Source: Carettochelys insculpta (Eukaryota > Chordata > Testudines > Carettochelyidae). Taken from it: 64,000 nucleotides of DNA. A program made the position numbers and the translations under genes. Under the pieces are notes generated by a model. That model did not search any database, was not told where the DNA came from, and saw only the letters and a list, made by a program, of their open reading frames with translations. Below, in pieces: positions 25,308 to 36,939 of the stretch. The stretch spans positions 97,659,001-97,723,000 of the forward strand of contig NC_134142.1 in assembly GCF_033958435.1 (NCBI RefSeq), in the 5' to 3' direction. The stretch's first letter is position 1, and each line of letters begins with the position of its first letter.

Positions 25308-25748
25308 GGCTATGTCTAGAGAGATTTGTAGACAGAAGTTTTTGTCGGAAGATATTTTGTGACAAAACTTCTGTCAACAGATCACATCCAAACCACCAAA
25401 GGGATCGAAAGAGAGATCTTCTGTGCTGACAGAGAGTGGCTGGACTGCCCGGATGCTCTATTGGCAAAATGGCCAACCAGGAGCACAGCAGACAGACATT
25501 GCCCAGTGTACCAGAAACCCATTCTGTCGACAGAAGGGCCTCTGGCACATCCAGACTAGCCTTCTGTTGACAGATCTCTGTTGATAGAGGTGTTCTTCCT
25601 TGTGGTGAGTGGGATGCAGATGTCAACAAAAGTGCTGCGTTCTGTCAACTAAATCTCAACAGAATATCCGTGGGAATCTGGATGCTTCATGGGTTTTGTG
25701 GACAAAACATCTGTTTTGACAACAAAACCCTCTAGTCTAGACACAGCC
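25308..25748. mobile_element. Miniature transposon with intact ACA target duplication
   Basis: Left end GGCTATGTCTAGAGAGATTT, inverse of right end GGCTGTGTCTAGACTAGAGG. ACA lies at 25305-25307 and again at 25749-25751, a 3-bp duplication as expected for PIF/Harbinger. The interior shows inverted TTTTGTCGGAAGATATTTTG-like and CTGTCAACAGATC strings, close to the elements at 13147 and 24514. Noncoding. Confidence 0.75.
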
Positions 25749-25759
25749 ACAATGTGAGA

Positions 25760-28590
25760 TTTTTGAAACCACCCAGGTAAGTTAGGCACCCAATAGCCAT
25801 TGACTTTCAGTAGGCGTTAGGTACGTATCTCACTTAAACACTTTTGAAAAATCTCATTCTTAATATTTAAAAAAAATCAAAAACCCTCAGAACCTTTTCC
25901 ATTATCCAAATGAAATAAATATTTGGAACACTGATACACTGGTGATGGCTTATTTAAAGGATAGAAAAATGGAACACACAAGATGACAAATTTTCTTTTG
26001 TTTGCACCTTTTCATTAGAACATAGAAGTATTTTGGAAATATCCTTTGCAGAAGTCATTCTGTTGTGTAAAGGCAACTTTTGTAAGCGATCATGTCATTA
26101 TTTGAAGTTGTCTTTTGAATACCAACCATTTCTGATAAGCAAATTCTCTACTATAGGCTAAATTAACCCCAGTGATACCCTACTGGAATTTGACCTCAGG
26201 ATTTTATGCAGCCATTGGGCTACGAATTCTGCCCTGGGATTCATACTGTGTATTAGAAAGATCTAACAAGTTAAAGATAACCTGGAAGAGTTATATAGAA
26301 CTTAATCCAATTACAGGGTGTATGAGCTAGACCGTTCCAAATAGCAAAGTGTAGAGGAGTACTTAGCACTTTATATGTAATATTTCATTGGTCTAGGCTA
26401 GTCATGTTAGCAGGTCCTACCCACAAAAGCTATTTACCTAATAAATTTGTTAGTCTTTAAGGTGCTATATGACTGTTCAATATTTGTCCTCTTAACTCCA
26501 GTTTGATACTGCAGCAGCAATTTTGCCAACACAGCCTATTAATTGTATGTAATGATCTAATGGGAACACGCAGTTCTTGCAGTTCGTCCTGTTTACCTCC
26601 CCATGGGAGCAAATAGAAGTTATAATGCTGATCATATTTGGTTTTTTTCTAGCCACTGTGCACCAAGTCTGTAAGTGTCACAGAAACACATTTCACTGGC
26701 TATGCGTAGTACCATTGTCTCTTTGCCTGGAGACTGACTGGAACAAAACAAGAGGGGTAATTTTTTTGTTGGGGCAGAAATAACACATTTTAAAATTTGA
26801 CTTGTTCTGCCCAAGAAGAGGCTGAAAAAGAATTTTAACAGATACACTGTGAAGAATTGAAGAAGTCTGTCAAATCCAGCTCTTATTTACACAGAGCTAA
26901 ATCCAGAGTAAAACCACTGATTTCAGTGGAGTAACTCTGGATATGTACAGGCTGAAGGAAGAGACAAATTTGGCCCAGCATATTTAAAAGATGGGTGCTA
27001 AGAGAATCGAAAGAGACAACATATTTAACGCTCTGCTCTTTTCTCTTTCACACAGAAGATACTGAAAATAAATAAAAAATCATGGGTACACTTTTACTTC
27101 TTATCAGTTGCCACGTGCCTCGGTTTTTGAACTGAAATATCTTGACATAGCTTGCAGACCACATGAGCATTTTAAGGTATTTTTGTCCCTCTGCAGCCCA
27201 GACAGTTTTCATTCAATATAATCCTCAGTTTTGTTGCTGCCTTTCTTGTTGGGGAAGCCATTTATGTCCCATGTGGATGTGATAGACTCTTGAACTGAAA
27301 ATATTTGTAAAAATTAGTTATAACACAATTGATTGGCCAGTCACCTTACAGTTATTCACTAATCACTTAAATGCCCCTGGTTTTGAACCTAGAATGAATA
27401 CCTAAGTGTTTACTCTAATCAGATACATTGAATGTTCTTTGTCATGTTTTCTATAACCTGACAGCATCCACAGTATTTTCCTTGTCATTGTAGTTTCCCA
27501 GATCAGCCTACCATATGTTCCTATCCTGGGATTTGATTTATAGACTCCATAATGTCACAATGCAGTGGCAAATTAATTCAATTGTATTATAAAGATGAGA
27601 AGACAGACAGTGACTAATGACAATGACAAATATCAAAGGAACTTACTGACTTTGAACTTGAAACTCCTGTTTTCCAGACCACTCCATGATACAGCGAATA
27701 AAGAAAATTAAAATGCTTCCAGTGTAAAAATCACTTAAACTTGTAGTTCTGTCTTAAAAAGTTAAGTCCAAATACATTCATTCTGAGATTTTATTTCTAG
27801 GTGTTTTAGCATGCATTACATTTAAAACTAGACACATTTTGCAATTGAATAGTCTAAGTCAAACATATGGTTTCAATTGAAATACATCAATATTTCCTTG
27901 TAAATAAATCTCTCACTTTTATAAATATTCTAATAAAATTCTACAAGATGAGTGGTTAAGAAGCAGGTGAAGAAATAATATTTACAGTCAGTTCTGTATT
28001 TATTTTCATACACTCATATTTGACCATTTCACAGTTTAATGGCTATGAGTACAGTGCTTTCATTCAACAGTCGTAACACTGAGTTATTCTGCTTTCCCAA
28101 AGATTCATGCAGAATATTGATTAGGAATTCATACCCTCTGCTACAATTTATGCTTTTACCTGTAAGAACATTACTTAGGAACTGGTATCTAACATGATTT
28201 GCTTAAGTCTTTGTGGACTTTTCCAAACTGGGTGCCAGGGGTAGACTGGTAAAACTGCATACAAACCCTTCACACTCAAAAAATCTTGCAAGTGTACACA
28301 GCCTGTAGTCTAGGCTCACAGTTATTGGCTATTGTTTATATATAGCATCAACAGTGTACTAGGTGCTTTAATGGGACTGATGAAGACAAGGTCCCTGCTC
28401 CAATCTATACAAACAAAATTGAAAGAAAGGTGATTGGATGTTATGAAAAGCAGTGGGCATGCACCAGTTTTAGAGGAACATTTAGGGTTAGGGTAGGATT
28501 TTGGCATCACATCATGGCTACTCCATCCTAAGTGTCCTAGAGGAGAGTGAGCAGCACATAGCTCAGCCCCAGAGTCCCTCTCTTTCTCAC
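25760..28590. other. Intergenic DNA with scattered old repeats
   Basis: 25765-25850 is a partial copy of the TTTTCAAAGG palindromic repeat (TTAGGCACCCAATAGCC, GTAGGCGTTAGGTACG). 26885-26955 holds CCACTGATTTCAGTGGAGTA from the old palindromic family. 27590-27690 and 28320-28430 look like MIR/L2 remnants. No gene is recognised. Confidence 0.4.
26410..26480. repeat. Penelope-like element terminal fragment
   Basis: ACAAAAGCTATTTACCTAAT, then AAATTTGTTAGTCTTTAAGG, then TGCTATATGAC: the inverse-oriented counterpart of the fragment at 474-540 and the same tip as the right end of the element at 59326-60040. No coding part remains. Confidence 0.65.
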
Positions 28591-28591
28591 T

Positions 28592-28617
28592 CACACACAC
28601 ACACACACACACACACA
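28592..28617. repeat. (CA)n microsatellite
   Basis: About 13 uninterrupted CA units. The overlapping minus-strand frame beginning with alternating Cys-Val is an artefact of this repeat. Confidence 0.95.
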
Positions 28618-28619
28618 GA

Positions 28620-30979
28620 ACCTAAATACTTATTTTGTAGCTGACTTGCTGACAAAATGGCAAAGGTTCCTTTATCCTAAACAGGGTCCAAATACCCTCA
28701 CCACCATTCTTCCAATCTTCTGGGCAGTGTGTGTGTGGCGGTGGGGAGCCTAAAGCAAGCCCCAGCTCATATACCCCTAAAGGCCATGTGGGTGGCTGCA
28801 CTCCTGGGGCTCTCCTGTCCTCTGGGGTTTTTGTACAGCACTTTTTACAGTCAATGAACTACTGTTGCTCTGCCCTACAACTGGCTTTGTGTGACTGTTA
28901 ACTGCTTTACTATCAGGGTAGTGCAGAAAATGGTGATTTATACGTCAAGTTGTGGATTTTCATTGTGGATTGATCTGAACAGATGTAGTGAGAAGTTGTG
29001 TTTGTATATAACTTCCCAATTGTGCTATAGAATGTCTTTATTTGTAATAAAGACAACTCATGTTGCAATGGTGGTAATAAAATAAAAGCTTTTAACATGG
29101 TTGTATTACAAACAAACTCTATTATAGATTGTCAGGCTGATCAGCTACTCTCACAACACTAAAACATTAGTCATAAACCAACACCCAAACCTGTAGTAAA
29201 AGTGTATAACAAAAACATGAATCACGAAGCTAGTGCAGATAAATAAATTCCCTACTTTTGTGTGTCCTCTGGTACAGTTGCCTTCTCCAGCTAGTGTTCA
29301 GTCCCAGTTGCATGGGCCAACCAGTCAGGGTATTGTTCCCAGTCTGCAGGAGTTAGCACCAGGAGAGGACTCAGGATGCAGTGTTGGTGGAACAGGAGCC
29401 TGAATTTTTTAATTAGTACAAACGGTTTCAGAACCACCAATGGTGGGGTAGGGGCTGAGGGGGAAAATGGGGTGGGGAGACTGGAGAGGGAGCTGGAGAG
29501 GGCAATGGGCAACTGCCTTAGGTGATTAAAAGAGACCCAGAGCTCCCACAGCTGGAGCCCTGGGGCCTTGATATCACTGCCAGAGCCCCAGGTGACACAC
29601 GCCCAACTGAGGTCCTGGGGTGTTTGGCGGGGAGATTAGCCCAGCACCACCCCTTCCATATGAAGCCATGCCATTTCCAGGAGCATAGAGCTGGGCTCCT
29701 CCCACCTTGCCCAGAGCCCTGGCACTTCTGTCAGTGACCTGAACAGGTCCTTCTGATGGGTTCTGTCTTCTTCCATCAAGTGATATCCCCACTTCAAAAA
29801 CTCTGCTGCAAGTTTCTTCTTGCACTCTGCTGCCTGCCTGCGCCTTTATACTTGCTGGGAATCCTCGTCCCTTTGGTACTGCACCTGCTTCTTGGCCCTG
29901 TCCAGGAAGTGCACCATAAGTTCGTCAGAGAAACACTTCCTCTTTGATCACTGCCTAACAGTATAGCTGGACTGCAGCCATGAATGTCTGCTTTTAGGCC
30001 CAGAAGTACAAGGTCTGTGCTTCAAAAAAGATTTGCTGAGGGCTGAGGACAGACTTTTCCTGACACAGACAGGAAGGGCAGGGCTGCGGGCTAGCTTCCA
30101 GCAGCCAGCCCTTCAGTGCTTTCTGGGGCACCAGTGGCCATTTAAAGGCCTCGGAGCTCTGGCTGCTGCTGCAGCCAAGGTAGAAGCAGATCAGCTTGGA
30201 GTCCAGAGCTCCTCTGAATCACCGGGCCTTGGGGAAGCTGGATGCTTTGCTCCTGTCCCTCTGGTCCACAGCTCTGGATTTGGCCTATCCTCAGAGAAAA
30301 GCATCTGTGGAATCTCAAGGCTAAAAAATGATACTCGGCAAAACGCCCCATCAGTAAAATCTTAGGAATACATCAGTTTGAAAAGCTTTGCAGACAACTG
30401 AATTAATCAGATTGAATAAATTGCACCCACAGTGATAAGATGAAATTTACAAATGTTTAATAATTGCAGACTATTGTTGCCAGGCATGGAAGGTTGCCAT
30501 GATTTAATTCATAAGTTTTTCAGTCCTCTCTGATCTTTTGCATTCTGGAGGACACAGCAGTCCAGGAGGTTTCTGAATGGCAAAGGGGCATTCTGTTCAA
30601 GGGTACCAGCGGCAAGTCAACCAGGCATAGCACAGAGGTGTTCAGGGTAATGGTGTTTGAGTAACACATGGATAAGTGGAGTAAGCTGGTGTCCCTGCCG
30701 CAAAATGTGACTGCCTATCTGGTGTTCTACTTCAGCAAATGTTTGCAGATATCAGCACCTGTGCCTGGATCAAAATTCATGAGGAGAATCAGCAGGATAC
30801 TGTATTAACAGCCACAGATATTACAGACTCACTCTGGCTTACAATACAGCCTGTTTGACTATAACTACAAAGAACTGCACCTCTAGACCCACTTCACTAG
30901 CACATGCCTGGACTGCATACAGTCCCACTGCCATCAGACATTGATTTAGTCACCCATACATTTTCCCCCTCACCCTACA
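28620..30979. other. Intergenic DNA with a GC-richer middle
   Basis: 29430-30260 is GC-richer, with interspersed-repeat-like phrases such as GGGCAACTGCCTTAGGTGAT at 29507 and GGGCCTTGGGGAAGCTGG near 30223, the latter shared with 6375-6780. This is probably one or two unclassified transposon copies. The open frames at 29522-29737 and 30033-30365 have no recognisable domain. Confidence 0.35.
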
Positions 30980-30987
30980 GTTTACTG

Positions 30988-32134
30988 CAGTGTTTCCCAA
31001 ATGGCGTTCCAAGAAGTGAAAATAAGGGTTCCACAAGAAAATTCCATCACAATAACATTTTATGCTTTAAAATAATTAATATTTAAGCATTTATGAATTT
31101 TATTAAAAACAATTTTCATTTGTGTTTGCCACAGTAAGGCTACGTCTACACGTGAAGCCAACATCAAAATAGGCTATTTCGATGAATAACGTCTACACGT
31201 CCTCCAGGGCTGGCAACGTCGACGTTCAACTTCGACGTTGCGCGGCACCACATCGAAATAGGCGCTGCGAGGGTACGTCTACACGCCAAAGTAGCACACA
31301 TCGAAATAAGGGTGCCAGGCACAGCTGCAGACAGGGTCACAGGGCGGACTCAACAGCAAGCCGCTCCCTTAAAGGGCCCCTTCCAGACACAGTTGCACTA
31401 AACAACACAAGATACACAGAGCCGACAACTGGTTGCAGACCCTGTGCCTGCAGCATGGATCCCCAGCTGCCGCAGAAGCAGCCAGAAGCCCTGGGCTAAG
31501 GGCTGCTGCCCACGGTGACCATAGAGCCCCGCAGGGGCTGGAGAGAGAGCATCTCTCAACCCCCCAGCTGATGGCCGCCATGGAGGACCCAGCAATTTCG
31601 ACGTTGTGGGACGCGGATTGTCTACACGGTCCCTACTTCGACGTTGAACGTCGAAGTAGGGTGCTATTCCGATCCCCTCATGAGGTTAGCGACTTCGACG
31701 TCTCGCCGCCTAACGTCGAAGTTAACTTCGAAATAGCGCCCGACGCGTGTAGCTGCGACGGGCGCTATTTCGAAGTTAGTGCCGCTACTTCGAAGTAGCG
31801 TGCACGTGTAGACACAGCTTAAGTGTCCCTGTGTAACTCCAGCAGTCAGTCAGTGGTGTGATTGCCTGTTATATACCACTGTAAATCCCTGCACTCACTC
31901 TCAGAGAATGCAGATCACATGGGTGACTGAATTTTTTAGTGTACATTAATTGTGATTTTTGTCTTTAAACATGTGCAGTTAAACTAAATGTTGATCTCAT
32001 GACCTTGCATTTGTTTTTTATTATCCTTATTTGTGGTCTACTTTTGCAGCTCCATATATGACTGTTTTAGTGGTTCCCTAAAATTCTTTAGAGTTTAAAA
32101 AGGTTCTGTGGTGAAATAAAATTGGGAAACACTG
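30988..32134. mobile_element. hAT-like transposon with perfect 8-bp target duplication
   Basis: The left end reads CAGTGTTTCCCAAATGG and the inverse of the right end reads CAGTGTTTCCCAATTTTA, the CAGTGnTTCCCAA-type tip known from hAT elements. The octamer GTTTACTG is present at 30980-30987 and repeated exactly at 32135-32142. Without the nested element at 31138-31819 it would be about 460 bp, and it has no transposase. Confidence 0.85.
31138..31819. mobile_element. Harbinger-like non-autonomous transposon, nested, TAA duplication
   Basis: Left tip GGCTACGTCTACACGTG, inverse of right tip AGCTGTGTCTACACGTGCAC, with TAA on both sides (31135-31137 and 31820-31822). Both sub-terminal regions are rich in TTCGAAATAG and CGACGTT strings in inverted orientation; the middle (about 31320-31590) is unique and GC-rich. 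Open frames of 70-121 codons run through it but include the terminal repeats, so I do not regard them as genes. It interrupts the hAT-like element at 30988-32134. Confidence 0.85.
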
Positions 32135-32474
32135 GTTTACTGTATACAGGCAACTCTTTATGCTGTGACGTGGCCACGTGGTGAACTAAAAGGAAGGGCA
32201 ATATATGGTTCTCACTTTCAACACCCCATCATGTCTTTGGAAGAATGTGCAAGTATCTAATAAAAAATTAATATTCAATGCTTACTGCACTGTTTGTGCC
32301 TCCTGGTTTCTATTTTGGTGGCAGGGGTTGTAATGCCAAGGTTCTGGCATGCATTTAGCCTATATCAGATACAAGCAGTTACCCATGCCTTGTAAAAATA
32401 TTGCACTGGACCATACATGAGAAATCCCTCCTGTTCATGTATTAGCAACAACAACAAACATGGAGCCAAATACT

Positions 32475-32880
32475 TACCAGGCAATGGGACTACTTCTGCC
32501 ACTTCTTCAATCTCTGTGGCTGGGTGATCCTCTGGAGGATCATCACACAATTCCTCTAACTTTGGATCCATGATGTACCACAGCTGCTCCAGTAGCAAAT
32601 CTTCCTTGGGGACTGGAGTCAATTTGGTGGCCTGACCTGGTGTCCTTTGGCTCCCCTTTTGTTTTATACTGGATTTGGGAGTCAGAAGGTGACAAGCCCA
32701 GTAGGCCAGACTGTAAAAAGCTGAGGACTCAGAGCTTGGCATAGTACCCACCACCCCAAAGAAAGTCTTGTAAAAGAGAAAAGATGATTGGGATATGGAG
32801 GTTCCTGGAGGGATTATTGTCATTCCTGGCTTTCCAGTGGCTGCTCTTGAGGCACTTAATCGGCTGCTTGGATTGGTCAC
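32475..32880 (-). other. Unidentified reading frame ending in a splice-donor-like site
   Basis: A 171-codon minus-strand frame spans 32365-32880. Its middle part is acidic and protein-like (for example KEDLLLEQLWYIMDPKLEEL, then several Asp/Glu/Pro residues), and it runs into CCTG|GTAAGTATTT at about 32476-32479, a strong donor match. A possible acceptor (TTTTTACAG) lies upstream near 32711. I do not recognise the protein. It could be a lineage-specific exon, part of a transposon-derived gene, or chance. DNA to its right (about 33200-33350) resembles transposon-type sub-terminal sequence, which favours a transposon origin. Confidence 0.2.
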
Positions 32881-33189
32881 TGGACCCGATCAATCCCCAA
32901 AAATGTCAGCTATTGTGTTATTTCTTACACATGCTCATTTCAGGTACTCTTACTGAAGCCAAGCATCTTGCTCACCTGAAACCATGTATTTACCAGAATC
33001 TATGACTCCATGACCAGGTAGCAACACGCTCGGCAAACAACTTCTTCCTGTTGACACCAAAGCCAACTCAAGAGCCAGAATAGAATGGAAGGTTCAAGCA
33101 GCTGCACTAGAACCAAGAGACTGCTTCCGTTTCCTGTGAACTGATTGGCTAGTATTGGAATAGAAATAAGAACATCGACCCACAAGAAT

Positions 33190-35090
33190 GGTGGATGATT
33201 TCAGGGATCAACATTTGAGTTAGCCCAAACTGAGTCCACACTGCACAATGGGAATGCATCTGGACCCAAATCCCAGAGGAACTTGGGCTTAGACCTACCC
33301 CATGCTTCCAGGTCCTAGGGTCTGGGTCCTGAGAACCTGCTGGCTTGAGTAACATAGCTTTGTTTACAGATGGAAAGTGGAGTGTAGATTGGAGCCTTTG
33401 CTTACATTACAGTGTTGACATACCATTATTGACTTTCGAGCACAAGTCCATTTACTTCCCCTAATGGCTTTTGGGGGAGATTTCCAAAGGCATGAACAAC
33501 AGTTAGGTGTCCAACAATCACTGACTCAATAATAGTAAAATAATTCAGTGTTATCTGTGCCTTGGAAAATCTCTGTTTTTCTTAATCCATTTCGCAAACA
33601 CCATGTTTTTATTTCACTGTATTCTAAAAGGAATCACAGTTTTTCTTTACTTTCTTTTGAAATGGCAAGGATGTGAGCATATATATGGGAACAGTGTTTT
33701 TGTACTGACTGCTGTTGACATTCTAGAGAAGAGAACCAAAGCTCAAAATACTGGTTTTGCAAAGATTCTACATAAACAGAGATGAATATGTTTCTTAGTG
33801 CCAGACAAGCCCATTAAAATAAATAGGTTTTAGGGGTACATGCACTCAATGTTTGCCTAACTCTGATACCATTGAATTCAGTGACAGTTTAACTCAATGT
33901 ACATTGACTTCAACAGGAGCAAAGTTAGGTTAATGCTGAGCATTTTTGAATGTCCTTAGAATATAGACAGCTTTTTCTAGTGGAGTCTAACTACAACTGG
34001 TCTACTTATTCACTGCAAATAAATTTGATGAATGTAGTCATATTTTGTGACTCATCTGGGAACTAACCCTGTGAATAAGTTGGGATTGATACCAATTTCT
34101 GGAAATGTATGTTATTCATTAGTGTTAGCCAAATAGTTCATGTGAACAGATGCCAGTCTATGTGATGCTCACAAACTGTTCTCTTTGACTATTTGCTATA
34201 CAACATTCACGATGTATGATCAGTCAGTTAAGTTAGAGGCTTTTGGATGTAAGACTCATAGAAAGTAAATAATACTCCTTCTAAACGTTTTCTGATAAAC
34301 TATCAGTTCTGTTGCAAAATCCTGGAATTCATGAATATGTTCAATCATCTAAACATTCTCAGTTAGCAAGACAATACCATTAAAAACAGTGAATGTGGTA
34401 CATTTACTTGGAAATATGCATGAATCACTTTTTTAATGTTACTTAACAAACTCTAACGATAACAATGTTAAAACAAAGCTAATTTGGGATCTAAACTACT
34501 CCCTTCATGCTTATGTCCTGATGTTTTCCTACTGACTCAAAATTGAATCTTTATTCCTTCTTCAAATATAAAACATCTGGATCTATAACTAATTGCAGGT
34601 GAACCCCTACAGCTGGATATATAATTTTATCAGCTTGTTTTACTAGTTACCAAACAACACCTCTTTTGTAGCCAGATGTCACAGCCATAAATAAGTTGGA
34701 AATGTAATGCACTAGTGAACAAAAGCAGCAGACTGCCTGAGTACCTCCTTCTACAACTTGGAATTCTGTTACAATTGGGTGAAATATTTTACCTTTTGAA
34801 GATAAGTGCTGTGTTTTTGGAGACCAGTGGGTTTGCAGCAGACACTGTTGCTTCTGGAAGATTCTTTAGGACCTGTTCTAAAGTGGGCCTGCTGGGAATT
34901 CTGTCATACTGAGGTGGGGGAACATCATGTGAGGGAATATGATGGTTTTCTGGTCCTTTCTGAGCTGCCAGTGCACTACAAAGAGGCTTGGATGAAGTAG
35001 AAGGTCTCACATCAATTGTTAGGATAGAAAAAAAGAATATCTACACTTTACAGCATACAAAATGTACTAGTGACATTTTGATGTATACCA
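33190..35090. other. Intergenic DNA, nothing definite
   Basis: Near 33868-33940 an old repeat trace (CATTGAATTCAGTGACAG, then CATTGACTTCAACAGGAG). The remainder is AT-rich without credible frames. Confidence 0.4.
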
Positions 35091-35092
35091 CA

Positions 35093-35094
<2 letters not shown>

Positions 35095-35147
<53 letters not shown>

Positions 35148-35157
35148 AACACACACC
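35095..35157. repeat. Compound (TA)n(CA)n microsatellite
   Basis: About 18 AT units (35095-35130) followed directly by about 13 AC units with one interruption. Overlapping frames of alternating Tyr-Ile or Cys-Val are artefacts. Confidence 0.97.
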
Positions 35158-35224
35158 CCACATATATACACACTTTATAACAACAAAATGTATACATCTA
35201 TGATCCAATAGCACAGCTTTCCAA

Positions 35225-35300
35225 CCAGGGACATACGGTAACTTGCCCAGAACCACACAGCAAATGAGTAGCAAGGTCTGGAATGTAACAGATAGCCCTG
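35225..35300. repeat. Ancient MIR/L2 core fragment
   Basis: AACTTGCCCAGAACCACACA, then GCAAATGAGTAGCAAGGTCTG: the classic conserved core of old amniote SINE/L2 sequences. Diverged. Confidence 0.55.
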
Positions 35301-35309
35301 ATTCTGAAT

Positions 35310-36575
35310 TCCCAGCTTAAACTAGATTCTACAAGGTCCTTTTAAAGATTCTAAGAATGAGTGGGAGTTTGCCTTATGTGAATTTTTACTGAAGACCAGC
35401 CCTGACTGCAACATTGGGATCTGGATGTAAAACACATCATTCAGAAATATTTGAATGAAGGGTTTTGTTTCAGGCCTCTCTTACGTTTACTTTTGTAAGT
35501 TACCCTTATTATATTTACAGACCAAGTCACTAGGTCATATTGTATGTATTTTCCCTCTTGTGTATGTGGCTGATAGTTAGAGACCTGTATTGATACAAAC
35601 TTTACATCTGCATCTGTATCCACAAAAATGAGTTGTGGATATCTGCATCCACATCCACAGATGTGGACACCAGTGGATTTAATTTGGATAGCTGCAGATT
35701 TGCAGGGCTCTACCAATAGACCCTGTCCAAATACTTTTGTTGCTTGTATTCAACAGCAAGCACCTGTATTTCCAGTTGCAAATTCAGTCAGGAGACATTC
35801 CATGTGCTAAGAAGAAGGTTAGTATTTACTCAAGAGCCATTTTCATTTTTCATGGGAGTTTAGATTCTGCCAGGAATCCGCCACAGAAACTGAGTATAGT
35901 TCCCAATACAAGGATGCCTCTGCCAGCCTGCCATTGGATTGGCTTTATATGTGCTGCCTGTCTGTGGTGTATTTGCTCAAATACATGAGACAGCTCAATT
36001 AAAAATGCTGACAGTAATTTTTTTAGTAAAGCTTGTTTTGTGAAATAGCAAATTTAATGTTATTTCAAACCCGCACTTATTTCCCCAAGACAGTGTGTTT
36101 TGAACTTTCCAGTGCTTGCTGCTTCATAATCTATCTCTGCTAAGTACATTTAATATCTGATCATCTCCTTATTTTTCTATGAACATTTTAGAAATCTACA
36201 GACAAATGTTCACCTTCTCATCTGGGGACATATGGAAATCTTAGTAAAGTGTTCTTATGTTGTATACTTATAAGGACATGAAAGGAATAGTTTTATTTTT
36301 CCTCAGGATACAAAAAATCTGGCCTGACAATGAAAAAAATTCAAGAGAATGAGCATGAAAAGTTAAAACAGAAAACTAGGACTAGCTGTCACTGAAAGTG
36401 CTTTGAAAGCTAAGTCATAGTTTCTCAAGCCAACAAATACTAATCAAAGCAAAAGCAGTAGACTGCAGGTTGAAAGGGAGTATGTAGTTAATGCGAAAAG
36501 TCTTTTACCACTGGAGTTAGAACTCAAACTAGCAATGACAGAAGTAAAATAAAATTGATGGTTCCTGGCTAGTCC
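35310..36575. other. Intergenic DNA, nothing recognised
   Basis: AT-rich, with a small palindromic stretch near 35600-35680 (repeated ATCTGCATC/GATGCAGAT-like words). No gene signal. Confidence 0.4.
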
Positions 36576-36580
36576 CTAAC

Positions 36581-36931
36581 GCTATGGCTACAGTATAGAG
36601 TTATTTCGAAATAACCCAGTTACACACAAAATGCATTTTGAAATAACACCCAGCTGTTTTGAAATAGCATTTCCAGACACATAGTGCTATTCTGAAATAG
36701 TGCCATTGGCGCCATTATGGCTTATTTGGCAATAGTGCTATTTTGTATCTTAATAATGCCTATTTCAAAATAGGCATTATTCCGCCTGCAATGAGGGTTA
36801 CTAATTTTGAAATAACTCAACCACAATTTTCAATGTATTTTGAAATAATGAATACGTAGTATAGATGCTAGCAATGGTATTTCAAAATAACAGCTGTTAT
36901 CTGAAAAGAACTCTGTAGTGTAGACGTGGGC
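36581..36931. mobile_element. Miniature transposon with TTATTTCGAAATAA arms
   Basis: Left end GCTATGGCTACAGTATAGAG, inverse of right end GCCCACGTCTACACTACAGAG. The interior is dominated by TTTCGAAATAAC/TTTTGAAATAAC words in both orientations and a TGCCTATTTCAAAATAGGCA palindrome near 36758. Noncoding; exact end bases uncertain by a few positions. Confidence 0.7.
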
Positions 36932-36939
36932 TAGTAGAC

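Noticed and set aside
31433..31798. 121-codon frame in the nested Harbinger-like element
   Set aside because: It runs through the inverted terminal TTCGAAATAG/CGACGTT repeats, so the openness follows from the repeat. No transposase motif.
34988..35274. Frames with alternating Tyr-Ile or Cys-Val runs
   Set aside because: Translations of the (TA)n(CA)n microsatellite.
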